From assembly GCA_005883085.1 (NCBI GenBank), contig VBAY01000064.1, positions 1 through 18,774 of the forward strand: a DNA stretch of 18,774 bases, in the 5' to 3' direction. Below the pieces are notes generated by a model. It made no database searches and was not told where the DNA came from. It saw only the letters and a program-made list of their open reading frames with translations. The DNA is from Candidatus Bathyarchaeota archaeon (GTDB taxonomy: Archaea > Thermoproteota > Bathyarchaeia > 40CM-2-53-6). Within the stretch, counting starts at the first letter, position 1; each line of letters opens with the position of its first letter. The position numbers and the translations under genes are program-made. Below are positions 1-7,422 of the stretch, in pieces.

Positions 1-90
1 CTGGTACAACGAGCCGTCAGGCTTCCGGAACTGTGTATGCCTCTTGGGGGGAAGTTTGCCGAGGCTGTAATAACTGGGCAATTCGCTCAC
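1..90 (-). CDS. hmgA: Homogentisate 1,2-dioxygenase (N-terminal fragment, runs off the window)
   Basis: The first 30 codons of a minus-strand gene are visible. They translate to a start resembling the N-terminus of homogentisate 1,2-dioxygenases, including the run PPKRHTQFRKPDGSLY, which is highly typical of the family. The enzyme opens the ring of homogentisate with Fe(II) and O2 to give maleylacetoacetate. I place the start at the GTG whose last two bases overlap the TGA stop of the upstream fumarylacetoacetase (a GTGA overlap), implying translational coupling. A TTG three codons later is the alternative. The catalytic His and Glu ligands lie beyond the window. The identity rests on about 16 well-matched residues plus perfect pathway context. 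Confidence 0.85.
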   Translation of the reverse strand, partial: MSELPSYYSLGKLPPKRHTQFRKPDGSLYQ

Positions 91-1097
91 TCTGACGTTT
101 TCTCGGGGCGTATAACTTTGTTTCTCAACACTCCAAGTCTTTCTATCTCAAGCTCTACGATGTCTCCGGGTTTGAGCCAGGGATGCACCTCTGGTCCAAG
201 TTCTAGAAGGGACCCTGTTCCGACGGTGCCGGATCCGAGCACTTCTCCCGGTTGGAGCTGAACCGATTGTGAGGCGCGTGCGATCATCTGTGGAAAGGTC
301 CAGTGCATCTTGTCCATGTTTCCCGTTGACAATTGTTTCTTGTTGACTTTGGCAGTCATCTTGAGATTGAATTTGCCTGGCGTGGTCTTCCGGTCTTGTA
401 GCTCATCTGGGGTGACGAGCCATGGTCCGACCGAAGTGGCGAAGTCCTTTGCCTTAGCCGGGCCCAGGCCGATTTTCATCTCGCTCACCTGAACGTCCCG
501 CGCGCTCCAATCGTTCATAATGGTGTAGCCTGCGATGTGGGCTCCGGCTTCCGATTCCGGTATGTCAATTCCACCCCGCCCGATTACACACGCAATCTCA
601 AGCTCGTAGTCGAGAGTCTTAGTGTAAGATGGGTAGGGCACGTTGTCTTCTGGACCATAGATTACGTGAGGGTTTGAGTAGTAGAAGGCGGGAAACTCAT
701 ACCACTCCGCTGGCATTGGAAGGCCTCGTCGGGCGCGGGCGGCCTTAACATGCTCTTCGAACGCGTAGAAATCTCGCAGGGTCGGGGGGTCTGGAACTGG
801 AGCCTTGAGCCCCGCATCTTCAGTCCGGGTCATGAATCGGTGGACATGTTCTGGCGCTATTCTGTTGAATATACGCCACGATACAGATTGAAGGTCGTCT
901 AGGACTTTCGGGCTCTTGGATAGGATCTGTTTGATAGTGACCGCGGTGGGTAGGCTTCGAACTGATCGTGGAGCTGGAATCTTCAGGCTTTCAGCTGTGC
1001 TGGCAACTCGATCGATGTCTAGTATCCATTCTCCCCACAGCAGCCCAGTACGAGTCTTCTTCGGGGTTTTCTTTGTGCCGTAGGCGACCAGTTTCAT
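87..1097 (-). CDS. fah: Fumarylacetoacetase (fumarylacetoacetate hydrolase family)
   Basis: A 336-residue protein with an N-terminal region (about 1-95) followed by the FAH catalytic fold. Visible family residues are D109 and H116 (TLRDFYAFEEH, same spacing as the metal Asp and catalytic His of mammalian FAH), E165 and E167 in LDYELE, D196 in MNDWSARD, and a lysine in the following KAKDF stretch (K215/K217). The retained His suggests true fumarylacetoacetate hydrolysis (to fumarate and acetoacetate) rather than only the acylpyruvase activity common in shorter FAH-family proteins. The ATG start lies 6 nt after the HPPD stop and the stop overlaps the hmgA start, so the three genes form one catabolic unit. 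No maleylacetoacetate isomerase is in view; it may be encoded elsewhere or be bypassed. Confidence 0.88.
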   Translation of the reverse strand: MKLVAYGTKKTPKKTRTGLLWGEWILDIDRVASTAESLKIPAPRSVRSLPTAVTIKQILSKSPKVLDDLQSVSWRIFNRIAPEHVHRFMTRTEDAGLKAPVPDPPTLRDFYAFEEHVKAARARRGLPMPAEWYEFPAFYYSNPHVIYGPEDNVPYPSYTKTLDYELEIACVIGRGGIDIPESEAGAHIAGYTIMNDWSARDVQVSEMKIGLGPAKAKDFATSVGPWLVTPDELQDRKTTPGKFNLKMTAKVNKKQLSTGNMDKMHWTFPQMIARASQSVQLQPGEVLGSGTVGTGSLLELGPEVHPWLKPGDIVELEIERLGVLRNKVIRPEKTSE

Positions 1098-1103
1098 CTG
1101 AGG

Positions 1104-2192
1104 CTAGAGGTTTCCCCGTTTCGCCTGTTCCGCTTCTATGGATTGGAACAGGGCCTTGAAGTTGCCTTTTCCAAACGATTCGCTCCCCTTCCTCTGGATA
1201 AGCTCGAAGAACAACGTTGGCCGGTCTTGGAGGGGTTTGGTGAATATCTGGAGCATGTAGCCCTTCTCATCCTTGTCCACCAGTATGCCAAGACGTTTTA
1301 GATCATCTATCCTCTCCGAGATTCCTCCGACGCGTTTAGGAAGCTCAGCATAGTAGCTGTCGGGTGTGCGCAGGAACTCTATTCCCCGCTCGGCCAATCT
1401 TGCGACTGTCCCGACGAGGTCTTCGGTGGAGATGGCGAGGTGTTGAACTCCAGCGCCCTTGAAGTAATCTAGATATTCTTGTATCTGCGATTTTCTCTTT
1501 CCCGCGGCCGGCTCGTTAATCGGAAACTTAACCGTCCCACTGGGATTGCGCATGACCTTGGAGCGGAGGGCCGAGTATTCGGTGCTGATGTCCTTATCGT
1601 CGAAGCTGATGAGCTGAGTGAACCCGAAGACGTTGCCGTAGAACTCTACCCAGTAATCCATCTTTCCCTCTTCCACGTTGGCGACCACATGGTCAACGTG
1701 TTTCAGGCCTACAGACTCCTCTTTTCCCGGGAATGGTGTGTATCCTGGGGCGAATATTCCACGATAATCGTGCCGCTCAATGAACGTATGCACAGTATCG
1801 CCGTAGGCTGCGATTGCGGCGCCTCGGATGGTGCCATGATCGTCCTTTAGGATTTTAGGAGCTTGTATTCCCTTGGCGCCGCGCCGAAGGGCTTCTTTGT
1901 ATGTCCAGTCAACATCCTTCACTCGCATAGCAACGTCGGCTACACCGTCTCCGTGGGTGATTACGTACCTGGAGATCGGATGGTCTGGAACCAGAGAGGA
2001 GGTTAGTAGAAGTCTGATATCACCTTGCTGCATCAGATAGGAGGTCTTGTCTTTGACTCCCGTCTCAGGACCACTATAGGCGACGGGTGTGAAGCCGAAA
2101 CCGTTCTTGTAAAAGTAGCTGGCCTGTTTCGCGTTTCCAACGTAGAGCTCAACATAGTCTATTCCTTCTATAGGCAACGCGTCGTTCTTCAA
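1104..2192 (-). CDS. hpd: 4-hydroxyphenylpyruvate dioxygenase
   Basis: A 362-residue two-domain vicinal-oxygen-chelate protein that converts 4-hydroxyphenylpyruvate to homogentisate with Fe(II) and O2, the second step of tyrosine degradation. The three iron ligands are visible in family context: H168 (KHVDHVVANV), H251 (VQHLAIST) and E330 (LFFELIQRKG). The C-terminal FGKGNFKALFQSIE segment is the typical gating helix of HPPD. Its length matches bacterial HPPD (about 350-380). The start is a TTG, with no strong Shine-Dalgarno. A TATA-like TTAAAA at 2226-2231 on the minus strand would place transcription about 9 nt upstream, suggesting its own promoter despite being only 85 nt after the hydrolase gene. 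Confidence 0.95.
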   Translation of the reverse strand: MKNDALPIEGIDYVELYVGNAKQASYFYKNGFGFTPVAYSGPETGVKDKTSYLMQQGDIRLLLTSSLVPDHPISRYVITHGDGVADVAMRVKDVDWTYKEALRRGAKGIQAPKILKDDHGTIRGAAIAAYGDTVHTFIERHDYRGIFAPGYTPFPGKEESVGLKHVDHVVANVEEGKMDYWVEFYGNVFGFTQLISFDDKDISTEYSALRSKVMRNPSGTVKFPINEPAAGKRKSQIQEYLDYFKGAGVQHLAISTEDLVGTVARLAERGIEFLRTPDSYYAELPKRVGGISERIDDLKRLGILVDKDEKGYMLQIFTKPLQDRPTLFFELIQRKGSESFGKGNFKALFQSIEAEQAKRGNL

Positions 2193-2225
2193 TTTTGGAT
2201 CGACGGGGTTGTTCTACGTTGAACC

Positions 2226-2231
2226 TTTTAA
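2226..2231 (-). promoter_or_regulatory. TATA-like box for the hpd-fah-hmgA unit
   Basis: TTAAAA on the minus strand, centred about 36 nt before the TTG start of hpd, inside the 85-nt gap after the hydrolase gene. The spacing predicts a very short leader. Found by eye from spacing and composition only. Confidence 0.4.
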
Positions 2232-2277
2232 CCTATTTCTCAACGTCCGAGATGGTGGTTACGAGATCGACAGTAGG

Positions 2278-3111
2278 TTAGAGAAGATTATCGGAGAAGA
2301 AGCCGAGAACAAGCTTCTCCACCTCGTTAGGCGCGTCCTCGGGGACGAAGTGCCCTGCCTTCACCTGAGTCAACTTTGCATTCGGAATCATCTTGGTCAC
2401 TCTTTCAGCATAGGTCGGAGCTGATTTTCCTGTTCCCCAGATCACCAGGGTTGGAATTTTCAGCCGAGGAAGACCCTGCTCTATCTCCTTCATAGGTTTG
2501 AAGCTCGGGTGCGTGGGCGAGTCCGGGAACATTCTAGGGAAGGCTTGGTAGGCTTTCTTCGCTTCGTCGTCCGGGAAAGGCGCCCAATAGGCTTCCATGG
2601 TACTCTCCGTGATGTTCTCGGGATTGATTGATGATTCTTTGATGATTGTAGGAGTGATTTTCGCAGCCACCTGAGGAGGGAGACGATAGTCTGATGTCAG
2701 GAAAGTGTTCATGATGACTAGACCCGCAACATTTTGCGGGTGTCGTATCACGTACTGCATTGCGAGGGGTCCTCCCCAGTCGTGCAGGATCATGATTACG
2801 TTTCTGAGCCCTAGGGATTCGATGTAGCTGGAAACTATTCTTGCGTGGTGTGGAAAGTCGTGGAGGTCCGGGTTTGGCTTGTCTGACTTTCCGAAACCCA
2901 TTAGATCGAATGCGAGAGCTCGGTGACCGGACCCTGTGATGGCGGGGACGAGCCGCCTCCACATGTAAGACCAGGCTGGGTTGCCGTGAACCATTACAAC
3001 CGGGCGGGTGCCGGAGCCCTCGTCCACGTAGTGGATTGCTAGCCCGTCTAGGTGAACCCATCTCTCCGGGAAGGGCCATTCTTCGAAGTATGGCCAGCCT
3101 TGTCGGATCAT
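2278..3111 (-). CDS. Alpha/beta hydrolase, haloalkane dehalogenase-like
   Basis: A 277-residue alpha/beta hydrolase. The HGNPAWSYMWR oxyanion/halide segment (N44) and the HDWGG nucleophile elbow (D111, followed by W112) match haloalkane dehalogenases, where the Asn and Trp bind the halide. The terminal catalytic His is H254 (AGHFVPED). An acidic triad member is not obvious: the residue after strand 6 is N135, and the loop after strand 7 reads WGTGKSAP where WGxxD is usual. It could therefore be a dehalogenase, an epoxide hydrolase-like enzyme, or a hydrolase with a rearranged triad. The ATG start has GAGAGG about 8 nt upstream. Its position before hpd suggests an accessory role in aromatic-compound use, but this is inference. 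Confidence 0.75.
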   Translation of the reverse strand: MIRQGWPYFEEWPFPERWVHLDGLAIHYVDEGSGTRPVVMVHGNPAWSYMWRRLVPAITGSGHRALAFDLMGFGKSDKPNPDLHDFPHHARIVSSYIESLGLRNVIMILHDWGGPLAMQYVIRHPQNVAGLVIMNTFLTSDYRLPPQVAAKITPTIIKESSINPENITESTMEAYWAPFPDDEAKKAYQAFPRMFPDSPTHPSFKPMKEIEQGLPRLKIPTLVIWGTGKSAPTYAERVTKMIPNAKLTQVKAGHFVPEDAPNEVEKLVLGFFSDNLL

Positions 3112-3166
3112 CTACAAGCCTCTCTCGTAAACAGCCTGTTCGGTGACGAGATGCGCCGCCCTGTTG

Positions 3167-3176
3167 CGATATAGGG
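3167..3176 (-). promoter_or_regulatory. TATA-like box for the hydrolase gene
   Basis: CCTATATCGC on the minus strand, about 60 nt before the hydrolase ATG. Transcription would start near 3145, leaving a leader of about 34 nt that carries the GAGAGG ribosome site. Confidence 0.35.
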
Positions 3177-3309
3177 ATTTAGTAGCCTCAGACTCTTCAT
3201 TCAGGTATCGAGTTTCTGACGCTCAATATCGATTCTTTGAACGTTTCACAACTCGTTGCGAGTTCTTCCCAGATTGGAGTTTTTGTTCTGTACAGAATGG
3301 GAGAAACCG

Positions 3310-3316
3310 TAATATT
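3310..3316 (+). promoter_or_regulatory. TATA-like box for the LsrF-type aldolase
   Basis: TAATATT preceded by the purine-rich GAGAAACCG (BRE-like). It lies about 40 nt before the chosen ATG at 3353. The rest of the 3112-3352 divergent intergenic region has an open frame but no family-like sequence, so I treat it as non-coding. Confidence 0.3.
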
Positions 3317-3352
3317 CCGTCGCCGCCGCAACATCGCTCGAGCGAAGAGAGC

Positions 3353-4180
3353 ATGGACTGGGGAATGAAAAACCGGCTTTCAAGAATAATCAAGCCTGAG
3401 ACGGGTCGAACAGTGATGCTTGCAGTGGACCACGGATACTTCATGGGTCCCACCCACAGGCTGGAGGAGCCTCGGAAAACGATCGAGCCTCTTCTGGTCT
3501 ATTCTGACGCGATAATGTGCACCCGTGGAGTGCTTAGGACTTCTATTAATCCAGGATCCAACGTGCCGATTGTCCTCCGAGTTTCAGGCGGGGCTAGCAT
3601 CATTGGAGACTCTCTGACTAACGAGGCGATTACGACATCTGTTCGCGACGCCGTCCGGTTGAACGTCGCGGCGATGGCCCTATCGATCTTCGTCGGTAGT
3701 GCACACGAGCATCAGACACTGACGAACCTTGGCAGGCTGGTGAATGAGGGAGAGGAACATGGGATTCCAGTTCTAGCAGTTACTGCGGTGGGGAAGGAGT
3801 TGGAGAAGCGTGATGCGCGCTATCTTGCGTTGGCTTGCAGAGTCGCGGCGGAGATAGGGGCCCATTTTGTCAAGACATACTTCTGCAACGATTTCGGAAA
3901 AGTTGTGAAGGGCTGTCCAGCGCCTTTGGTTGTAGCCGGAGGACCTAAACTTGAGACAGAACTCGATGCGTTTCAGCTCGCCCATGACGCGATCCAAGAG
4001 GGAGCTGTGGGCGTGGACATGGGTCGGAACATCTGGCAATCGGAGCACCCGGTGCCAATGATGAAGGCGATTCGAGAGATAGTTCATGGAGGCGTGACTG
4101 TGAGGGAGGCCCAGGAGGTCTACAACCGGTCGAAGAATACGAAGGAGCAGGTAATCCTTAGACCGACCGCTGCACGATAG
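3353..4180 (+). CDS. LsrF/DhnA-type class I aldolase or thiolase family protein
   Basis: From the chosen ATG this is a 275-residue TIM-barrel protein. It closely follows Escherichia coli LsrF from LsrF's DWGMQSRLSRI segment onward: MLAVDHGYF at 22-30, MCTRGVLR at 55-62, the Schiff-base lysine K174 in HFVKTYF, and the phosphate-binding loop VDMGRNIWQSEHP from 221. LsrF acts on phosphorylated autoinducer-2 products. Archaeal relatives include fructose-bisphosphate aldolase and aminodideoxyheptulosonate (ADH) synthase, so the substrate cannot be fixed from sequence alone. No lsr kinase, isomerase or transporter lies nearby. The frame stays open for 70 more codons upstream, but that stretch does not resemble the family, so I start at 3353. 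It probably shares a transcript with the AlaX gene 32 nt downstream. Confidence 0.82.
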   Translation: MDWGMKNRLSRIIKPETGRTVMLAVDHGYFMGPTHRLEEPRKTIEPLLVYSDAIMCTRGVLRTSINPGSNVPIVLRVSGGASIIGDSLTNEAITTSVRDAVRLNVAAMALSIFVGSAHEHQTLTNLGRLVNEGEEHGIPVLAVTAVGKELEKRDARYLALACRVAAEIGAHFVKTYFCNDFGKVVKGCPAPLVVAGGPKLETELDAFQLAHDAIQEGAVGVDMGRNIWQSEHPVPMMKAIREIVHGGVTVREAQEVYNRSKNTKEQVILRPTAAR

Positions 4181-4212
4181 TCGTCCGGGAGAGAATATCG
4201 ATTACGAGGAAA

Positions 4213-4953
4213 TTGTTCTGGGAAGAACCTTATTCCAAGGAATTCGTTGCAAAGGTAGTTGCCGTCGAGGGGCAAGACGTTGTTCTGGACCAGACATTGT
4301 TTTATCCGCGCGGTGGCGGTGTACCCTGCGACACTGGTACTCTCAACGGCTCGAAGGTCCAAGGGACAACAAAAGCTGACGACAAAATACTCCACACGCT
4401 AGACGCGCCCGGGTCCCTGAAGGCCGGAGACAAGGTGATTGGACGTGTTGACTGGGAGAGGAGACATCGACTGATGAAGATGCATACTGCAGGCCACCTT
4501 CTCAGCTCGTTATTCTATTCAAAGGCCAACTGTCGAATAACGGGAAACCAGATTGACGTCGATCGGTCGAGGATGGACTTTGATCTGGAATCGTTCGACC
4601 GGAGCCAGATCGAGGGATACGTGGCCGAAGCGAACGAGCTGATAAGAAAGGATGCGCCGGTAAAGACATACTTTCTAGGCCGGGAGGAGGCGCTGAAGCT
4701 GCCGGATATGGTAAAGCTCGCAGAGGCCGCACCACCAGCGGAGGCGAAGCTTAGAATAGTGGAAATCGAAGGTATTGACCGTCAAGCCGACGGAGGGCTA
4801 CATGTGTCCCATCTCAAAGAGATTGGACAGATCCAGCTGCTCAAGCTGGAGAACAAGGGAAAGACGAACAGACGGTTGTATTACGACCTTATCGAGAAGG
4901 GTCCGACCAGTTCTCCCGATTCTGCTCAAGCCCGTCCCACGCTCGCAACCTAG
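4213..4953 (+). CDS. alaX: AlaX-type alanyl-tRNA editing protein
   Basis: A 246-residue stand-alone relative of the alanyl-tRNA synthetase editing domain. It would hydrolyse mischarged Ser- or Gly-tRNA(Ala) in the cytoplasm. An N-terminal barrel with the glycine-rich YPRGGGVPCDTG (31-42) is followed by the zinc motif HTAGH (H91, H95) and the distal DGGLH (D193 to H197), where many family members have CGGTH. Thr to Leu is unusual, while Asp in place of Cys is seen in other AlaX proteins. The length fits the medium AlaX-M form. The track start is TTG at 4213, but AlaX proteins usually begin with M-x-K-L-F-W, and the four codons upstream (ATT ACG AGG AAA) supply exactly that pattern. Translation may therefore begin at 4201 on a rare ATT. 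Confidence 0.85.
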   Translation: MFWEEPYSKEFVAKVVAVEGQDVVLDQTLFYPRGGGVPCDTGTLNGSKVQGTTKADDKILHTLDAPGSLKAGDKVIGRVDWERRHRLMKMHTAGHLLSSLFYSKANCRITGNQIDVDRSRMDFDLESFDRSQIEGYVAEANELIRKDAPVKTYFLGREEALKLPDMVKLAEAAPPAEAKLRIVEIEGIDRQADGGLHVSHLKEIGQIQLLKLENKGKTNRRLYYDLIEKGPTSSPDSAQARPTLAT

Positions 4954-5008
4954 CCAGGATCTCAAGCTCTATCTGAACCGATTAGCTCGTCGACAATTCG
5001 GCTCGATT

Positions 5009-5581
5009 TTACCATTCTTCACGATGGATGAAATCCTTCAGGGATCGCCTACCACGTTTCAACGAGGGGGACAGAATATCTTTGCCGAGGTCTGGATAGC
5101 CTAGAGAAAGGACCCCTACGGGCTCGTAGTGTTCGGGAATACCTAGCTCCTTTCTCAGAAGGCCTGGATTGAAGATCCCAACGCTACCCGCAAACGAAGC
5201 GGCCAATCCCTCGTTTACAGCTGCTAAGAATATTAGCATGCAACTGCAACCAACATCGAAGTACCAGAACGGGATTGGCCAGTCGATCTCCTTTCCACCC
5301 GAGCGGATCTTGTCCGGTTCACGGTAACGGTCGTGAACGATCTTCTCGCTGACGCATGGAATCAATAGGACCGGTGCGTCGCTTCTTAGATCTCTTAGCT
5401 TCCTCACCTTCTCGCGTTTTTCTTTGTTGGTGATGACTACGTAAGTGACCTCTTGGCTGTAGCCGGCACTAGGATAGTGCTGGGCGAGTGAGAGAATTCG
5501 CTTAAGCTTCTCTCGGGGTACGGGGTTTGGTTTGAAGGCCCGGATCATTCTACGTGCTAGTACAGTTCTCGTAAAGTCCAT
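5009..5581 (-). CDS. Nitroreductase family FMN-dependent oxidoreductase
   Basis: A 190-residue protein from the ATG at 5581, with a typical nitroreductase start (MDFTRTVLARRMIRAFKP) whose RRMIRAF segment contacts FMN phosphate. Next comes a PSAGYSQ motif, where PSAGNxQ is common, then the C-terminal GVLSLGYP. The family reduces nitro groups, quinones or flavins with NAD(P)H, usually as a homodimer; the substrate is not predictable. A TTG ten codons upstream (5611) lies in frame, but the homology begins at 5581. A strong purine stretch GAGGAGGT sits about 19 nt before this ATG. That is far for a ribosome site and would suit the TTG no better, since it overlaps it. The gene converges on alaX with a 55-nt gap. 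Confidence 0.82.
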   Translation of the reverse strand: MDFTRTVLARRMIRAFKPNPVPREKLKRILSLAQHYPSAGYSQEVTYVVITNKEKREKVRKLRDLRSDAPVLLIPCVSEKIVHDRYREPDKIRSGGKEIDWPIPFWYFDVGCSCMLIFLAAVNEGLAASFAGSVGIFNPGLLRKELGIPEHYEPVGVLSLGYPDLGKDILSPSLKRGRRSLKDFIHREEW

Positions 5582-5717
5582 GTTGGTTGAGCTTTCCTTG
5601 GACCTCCTCAAAAAGCATGTATTGAGCTGTCGCGGGTTTTTATCCGGCCTCTCTCTGATCCCTTGACAAACTACTTGCTGGTGTTCCTGCGCGCTTGCAA
5701 TCTAGGATTGGTTGTCC

Positions 5718-6647
5718 ATGATAAGATTCGATAACGCTGGAAAGCGTTTCGGTAGTCTTGATGCTGTCAAGGATTTCTCGATTACCATCAAGGATGGGGA
5801 GATTCTGGGGCTTCTTGGTCCGAATGGTGCTGGAAAGACTACTTTGATGCTTATGATGGGAACGGTCTATCGTCCAACTAGCGGTACAATCTCTGTGAAC
5901 GGATACGATGTTGTGAAGCAGCCTAACGAGGTTAGGAAACTCATTGGAATCGCGTTCCAGGACCCGCGGGTTGATGGCATTCTTAGCGCGTCTGATGTGT
6001 TGAACTGGCATCTCAAAATGACTACGATGTTCGATAAGGTCGAGCGTCGACGGAGAGTTGAGGATGTTCTGAAATCTCTCGATCTTTGGGAGGCGCGCAA
6101 GAAACGGACCTGGTTGATGAGTGGGGGTATGAAGAAGAAGGTTGAGGACGCTAAGATTCTGGTTCAACGTCCGAGCATAGCCGTGTTCGACGAGCCCACA
6201 GCGTTCTTAGACGTTCCCAGCAGGTTGTTGGTCTGGAAGATGATACGCCAGCTAAGAGATGACGGATCAACTGTCATCGTGGCAACCAACATGATGGACG
6301 AAGCTGAACGCCTATCCGAGAGAGTCGCCATTGTCAACAAGGGCAAGCTAGTCGCGAGCGAGACCCCGGAGCAGCTGAAGGGTACTGTAAAGGGCGGCGA
6401 GGTGCTAGAGCTCACACTGAACGACGGCTCCGAATTCAAGCCTGATCTATTGAGAGAATTCCCAGAGGTCCACGATGTAAAGCAACAAGACAACAAGATC
6501 ATGGTCTTCCTCAATTCGGGTACGCTTCTTCTTCCCAAGATAGTTGACACACTAAGCAGTCAAGGGTTCAAGATCGAAAGTGTCCGGCTGAAGGAGGTTA
6601 GTCTGGAAGATGTCTTCCTTACCTACACTGGCCAGCGACTTGAGTAG
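5718..6647 (+). CDS. ABC transporter ATP-binding protein (ABC-2 exporter type) with Asn in place of the H-loop His
   Basis: About 309 residues from the ATG at 5718; TTG at 5712 would add two. Walker A is GPNGAGKTT (34-42), the Q-loop AFQDP, the signature MSGGM rather than LSGGQ/LSGGM, and Walker B IAVFDEPT with catalytic E159. The D-loop reads FLD. The switch position reads VATNMMDEAE, so the canonical histidine of TTHxMxEAE is N191. The C-terminal 90 residues form the extra domain seen in drug/antibiotic-type ABC-2 ATPases and end in a conserved VSLEDVFLTYTG-like segment. It drives the two permeases encoded immediately downstream. The cargo is unknown; drug, lipid or peptide export are the usual roles. 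Confidence 0.92.
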   Translation: MIRFDNAGKRFGSLDAVKDFSITIKDGEILGLLGPNGAGKTTLMLMMGTVYRPTSGTISVNGYDVVKQPNEVRKLIGIAFQDPRVDGILSASDVLNWHLKMTTMFDKVERRRRVEDVLKSLDLWEARKKRTWLMSGGMKKKVEDAKILVQRPSIAVFDEPTAFLDVPSRLLVWKMIRQLRDDGSTVIVATNMMDEAERLSERVAIVNKGKLVASETPEQLKGTVKGGEVLELTLNDGSEFKPDLLREFPEVHDVKQQDNKIMVFLNSGTLLLPKIVDTLSSQGFKIESVRLKEVSLEDVFLTYTGQRLE

Positions 6648-7422
6648 CCCGCCCTTAGCTAAGGAATCGTCGACTCGTCTCGTATTTCAGATGGCTCTGC
6701 GAGACGTGTCGGTCCTTTTCAGGACGCCCTGGATAATCATCACTCGAGGCCTGGCATTCGTCATCCAACTTTTCGTCTTCGCGTACCTCATAAGCGGATT
6801 GATCCACGTTCCAGGCCTCAACTTCTTCCAATACTACGCGGTTGGAAGCGTCGTGGCAACGATTGCCTCCATATCCTTCGTCATCGGCTACGATATCTTC
6901 GAAGAGGCCGAAGAGGGAGTACTCGATTACCTGCTCACCCTCCCGATCTCAAGACGACAGTTCATCATCGGTCGAGCACTAGGAGGAGCACTGAGAGCAA
7001 TAATCTACATCATTCCAATGTTCCTCGTAGTCGCCTTCATCGAGGGATTCGCACAACCACTCTCGATCATCTCGGCTCTACTCTCGCTCTTCCTCTTGGC
7101 CTTCGGCGTTACAGGTATGTCGATAACTGTCGCTGTGAGCGTGAAGAGCGCCAACAGATTCGATGTAGTTCTCGCTCTTCTTGAACTCGCGGTCTCACGG
7201 GGAAGCACTGCACTCTACCCGATCGCTTTCATGCCGCTCTATGTTTCGATTTTCGCGCCGTTCTCGCCAGTTTCGTTTGCTGCTGATAGTGCACGTGCAT
7301 CTCTGGTAGGGTTCAGTCTCGACCTGCCTGCGATTGCGGGCCTTGTCGCGTTCGTTGTCATTTTCCTAGGCTTGGGGGCCGCGTTTTATTTCCGCCGTCT
7401 TGAGGGAGGAATCTATTCATGA
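6610..7422 (+). CDS. ABC-2 type transporter permease (first subunit)
   Basis: A 270-residue integral membrane protein with about six hydrophobic segments (roughly 46-66, 74-94, 127-147, 152-176, 185-212, 240-262). The cytoplasmic LLTLPISRRQF motif near 108-118 is typical of ABC-2 permeases. The ATG at 6610 overlaps the ATPase gene by 38 nt and has GGAGGT 11 nt upstream. A TTG at 6644, overlapping the ATPase stop, is an alternative. It should pair with the next permease as a heterodimer. The overlap and order (ATPase, permease, permease) support co-translation. Confidence 0.88.
   Translation: MSSLPTLASDLSSPPLAKESSTRLVFQMALRDVSVLFRTPWIIITRGLAFVIQLFVFAYLISGLIHVPGLNFFQYYAVGSVVATIASISFVIGYDIFEEAEEGVLDYLLTLPISRRQFIIGRALGGALRAIIYIIPMFLVVAFIEGFAQPLSIISALLSLFLLAFGVTGMSITVAVSVKSANRFDVVLALLELAVSRGSTALYPIAFMPLYVSIFAPFSPVSFAADSARASLVGFSLDLPAIAGLVAFVVIFLGLGAAFYFRRLEGGIYS

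Noticed and set aside
3143..3352. N-terminal extension of the LsrF-type aldolase (open for 70 codons).
   Set aside because: The sequence is not family-like and overlaps the predicted promoter; homology begins at DWGM next to 3353.
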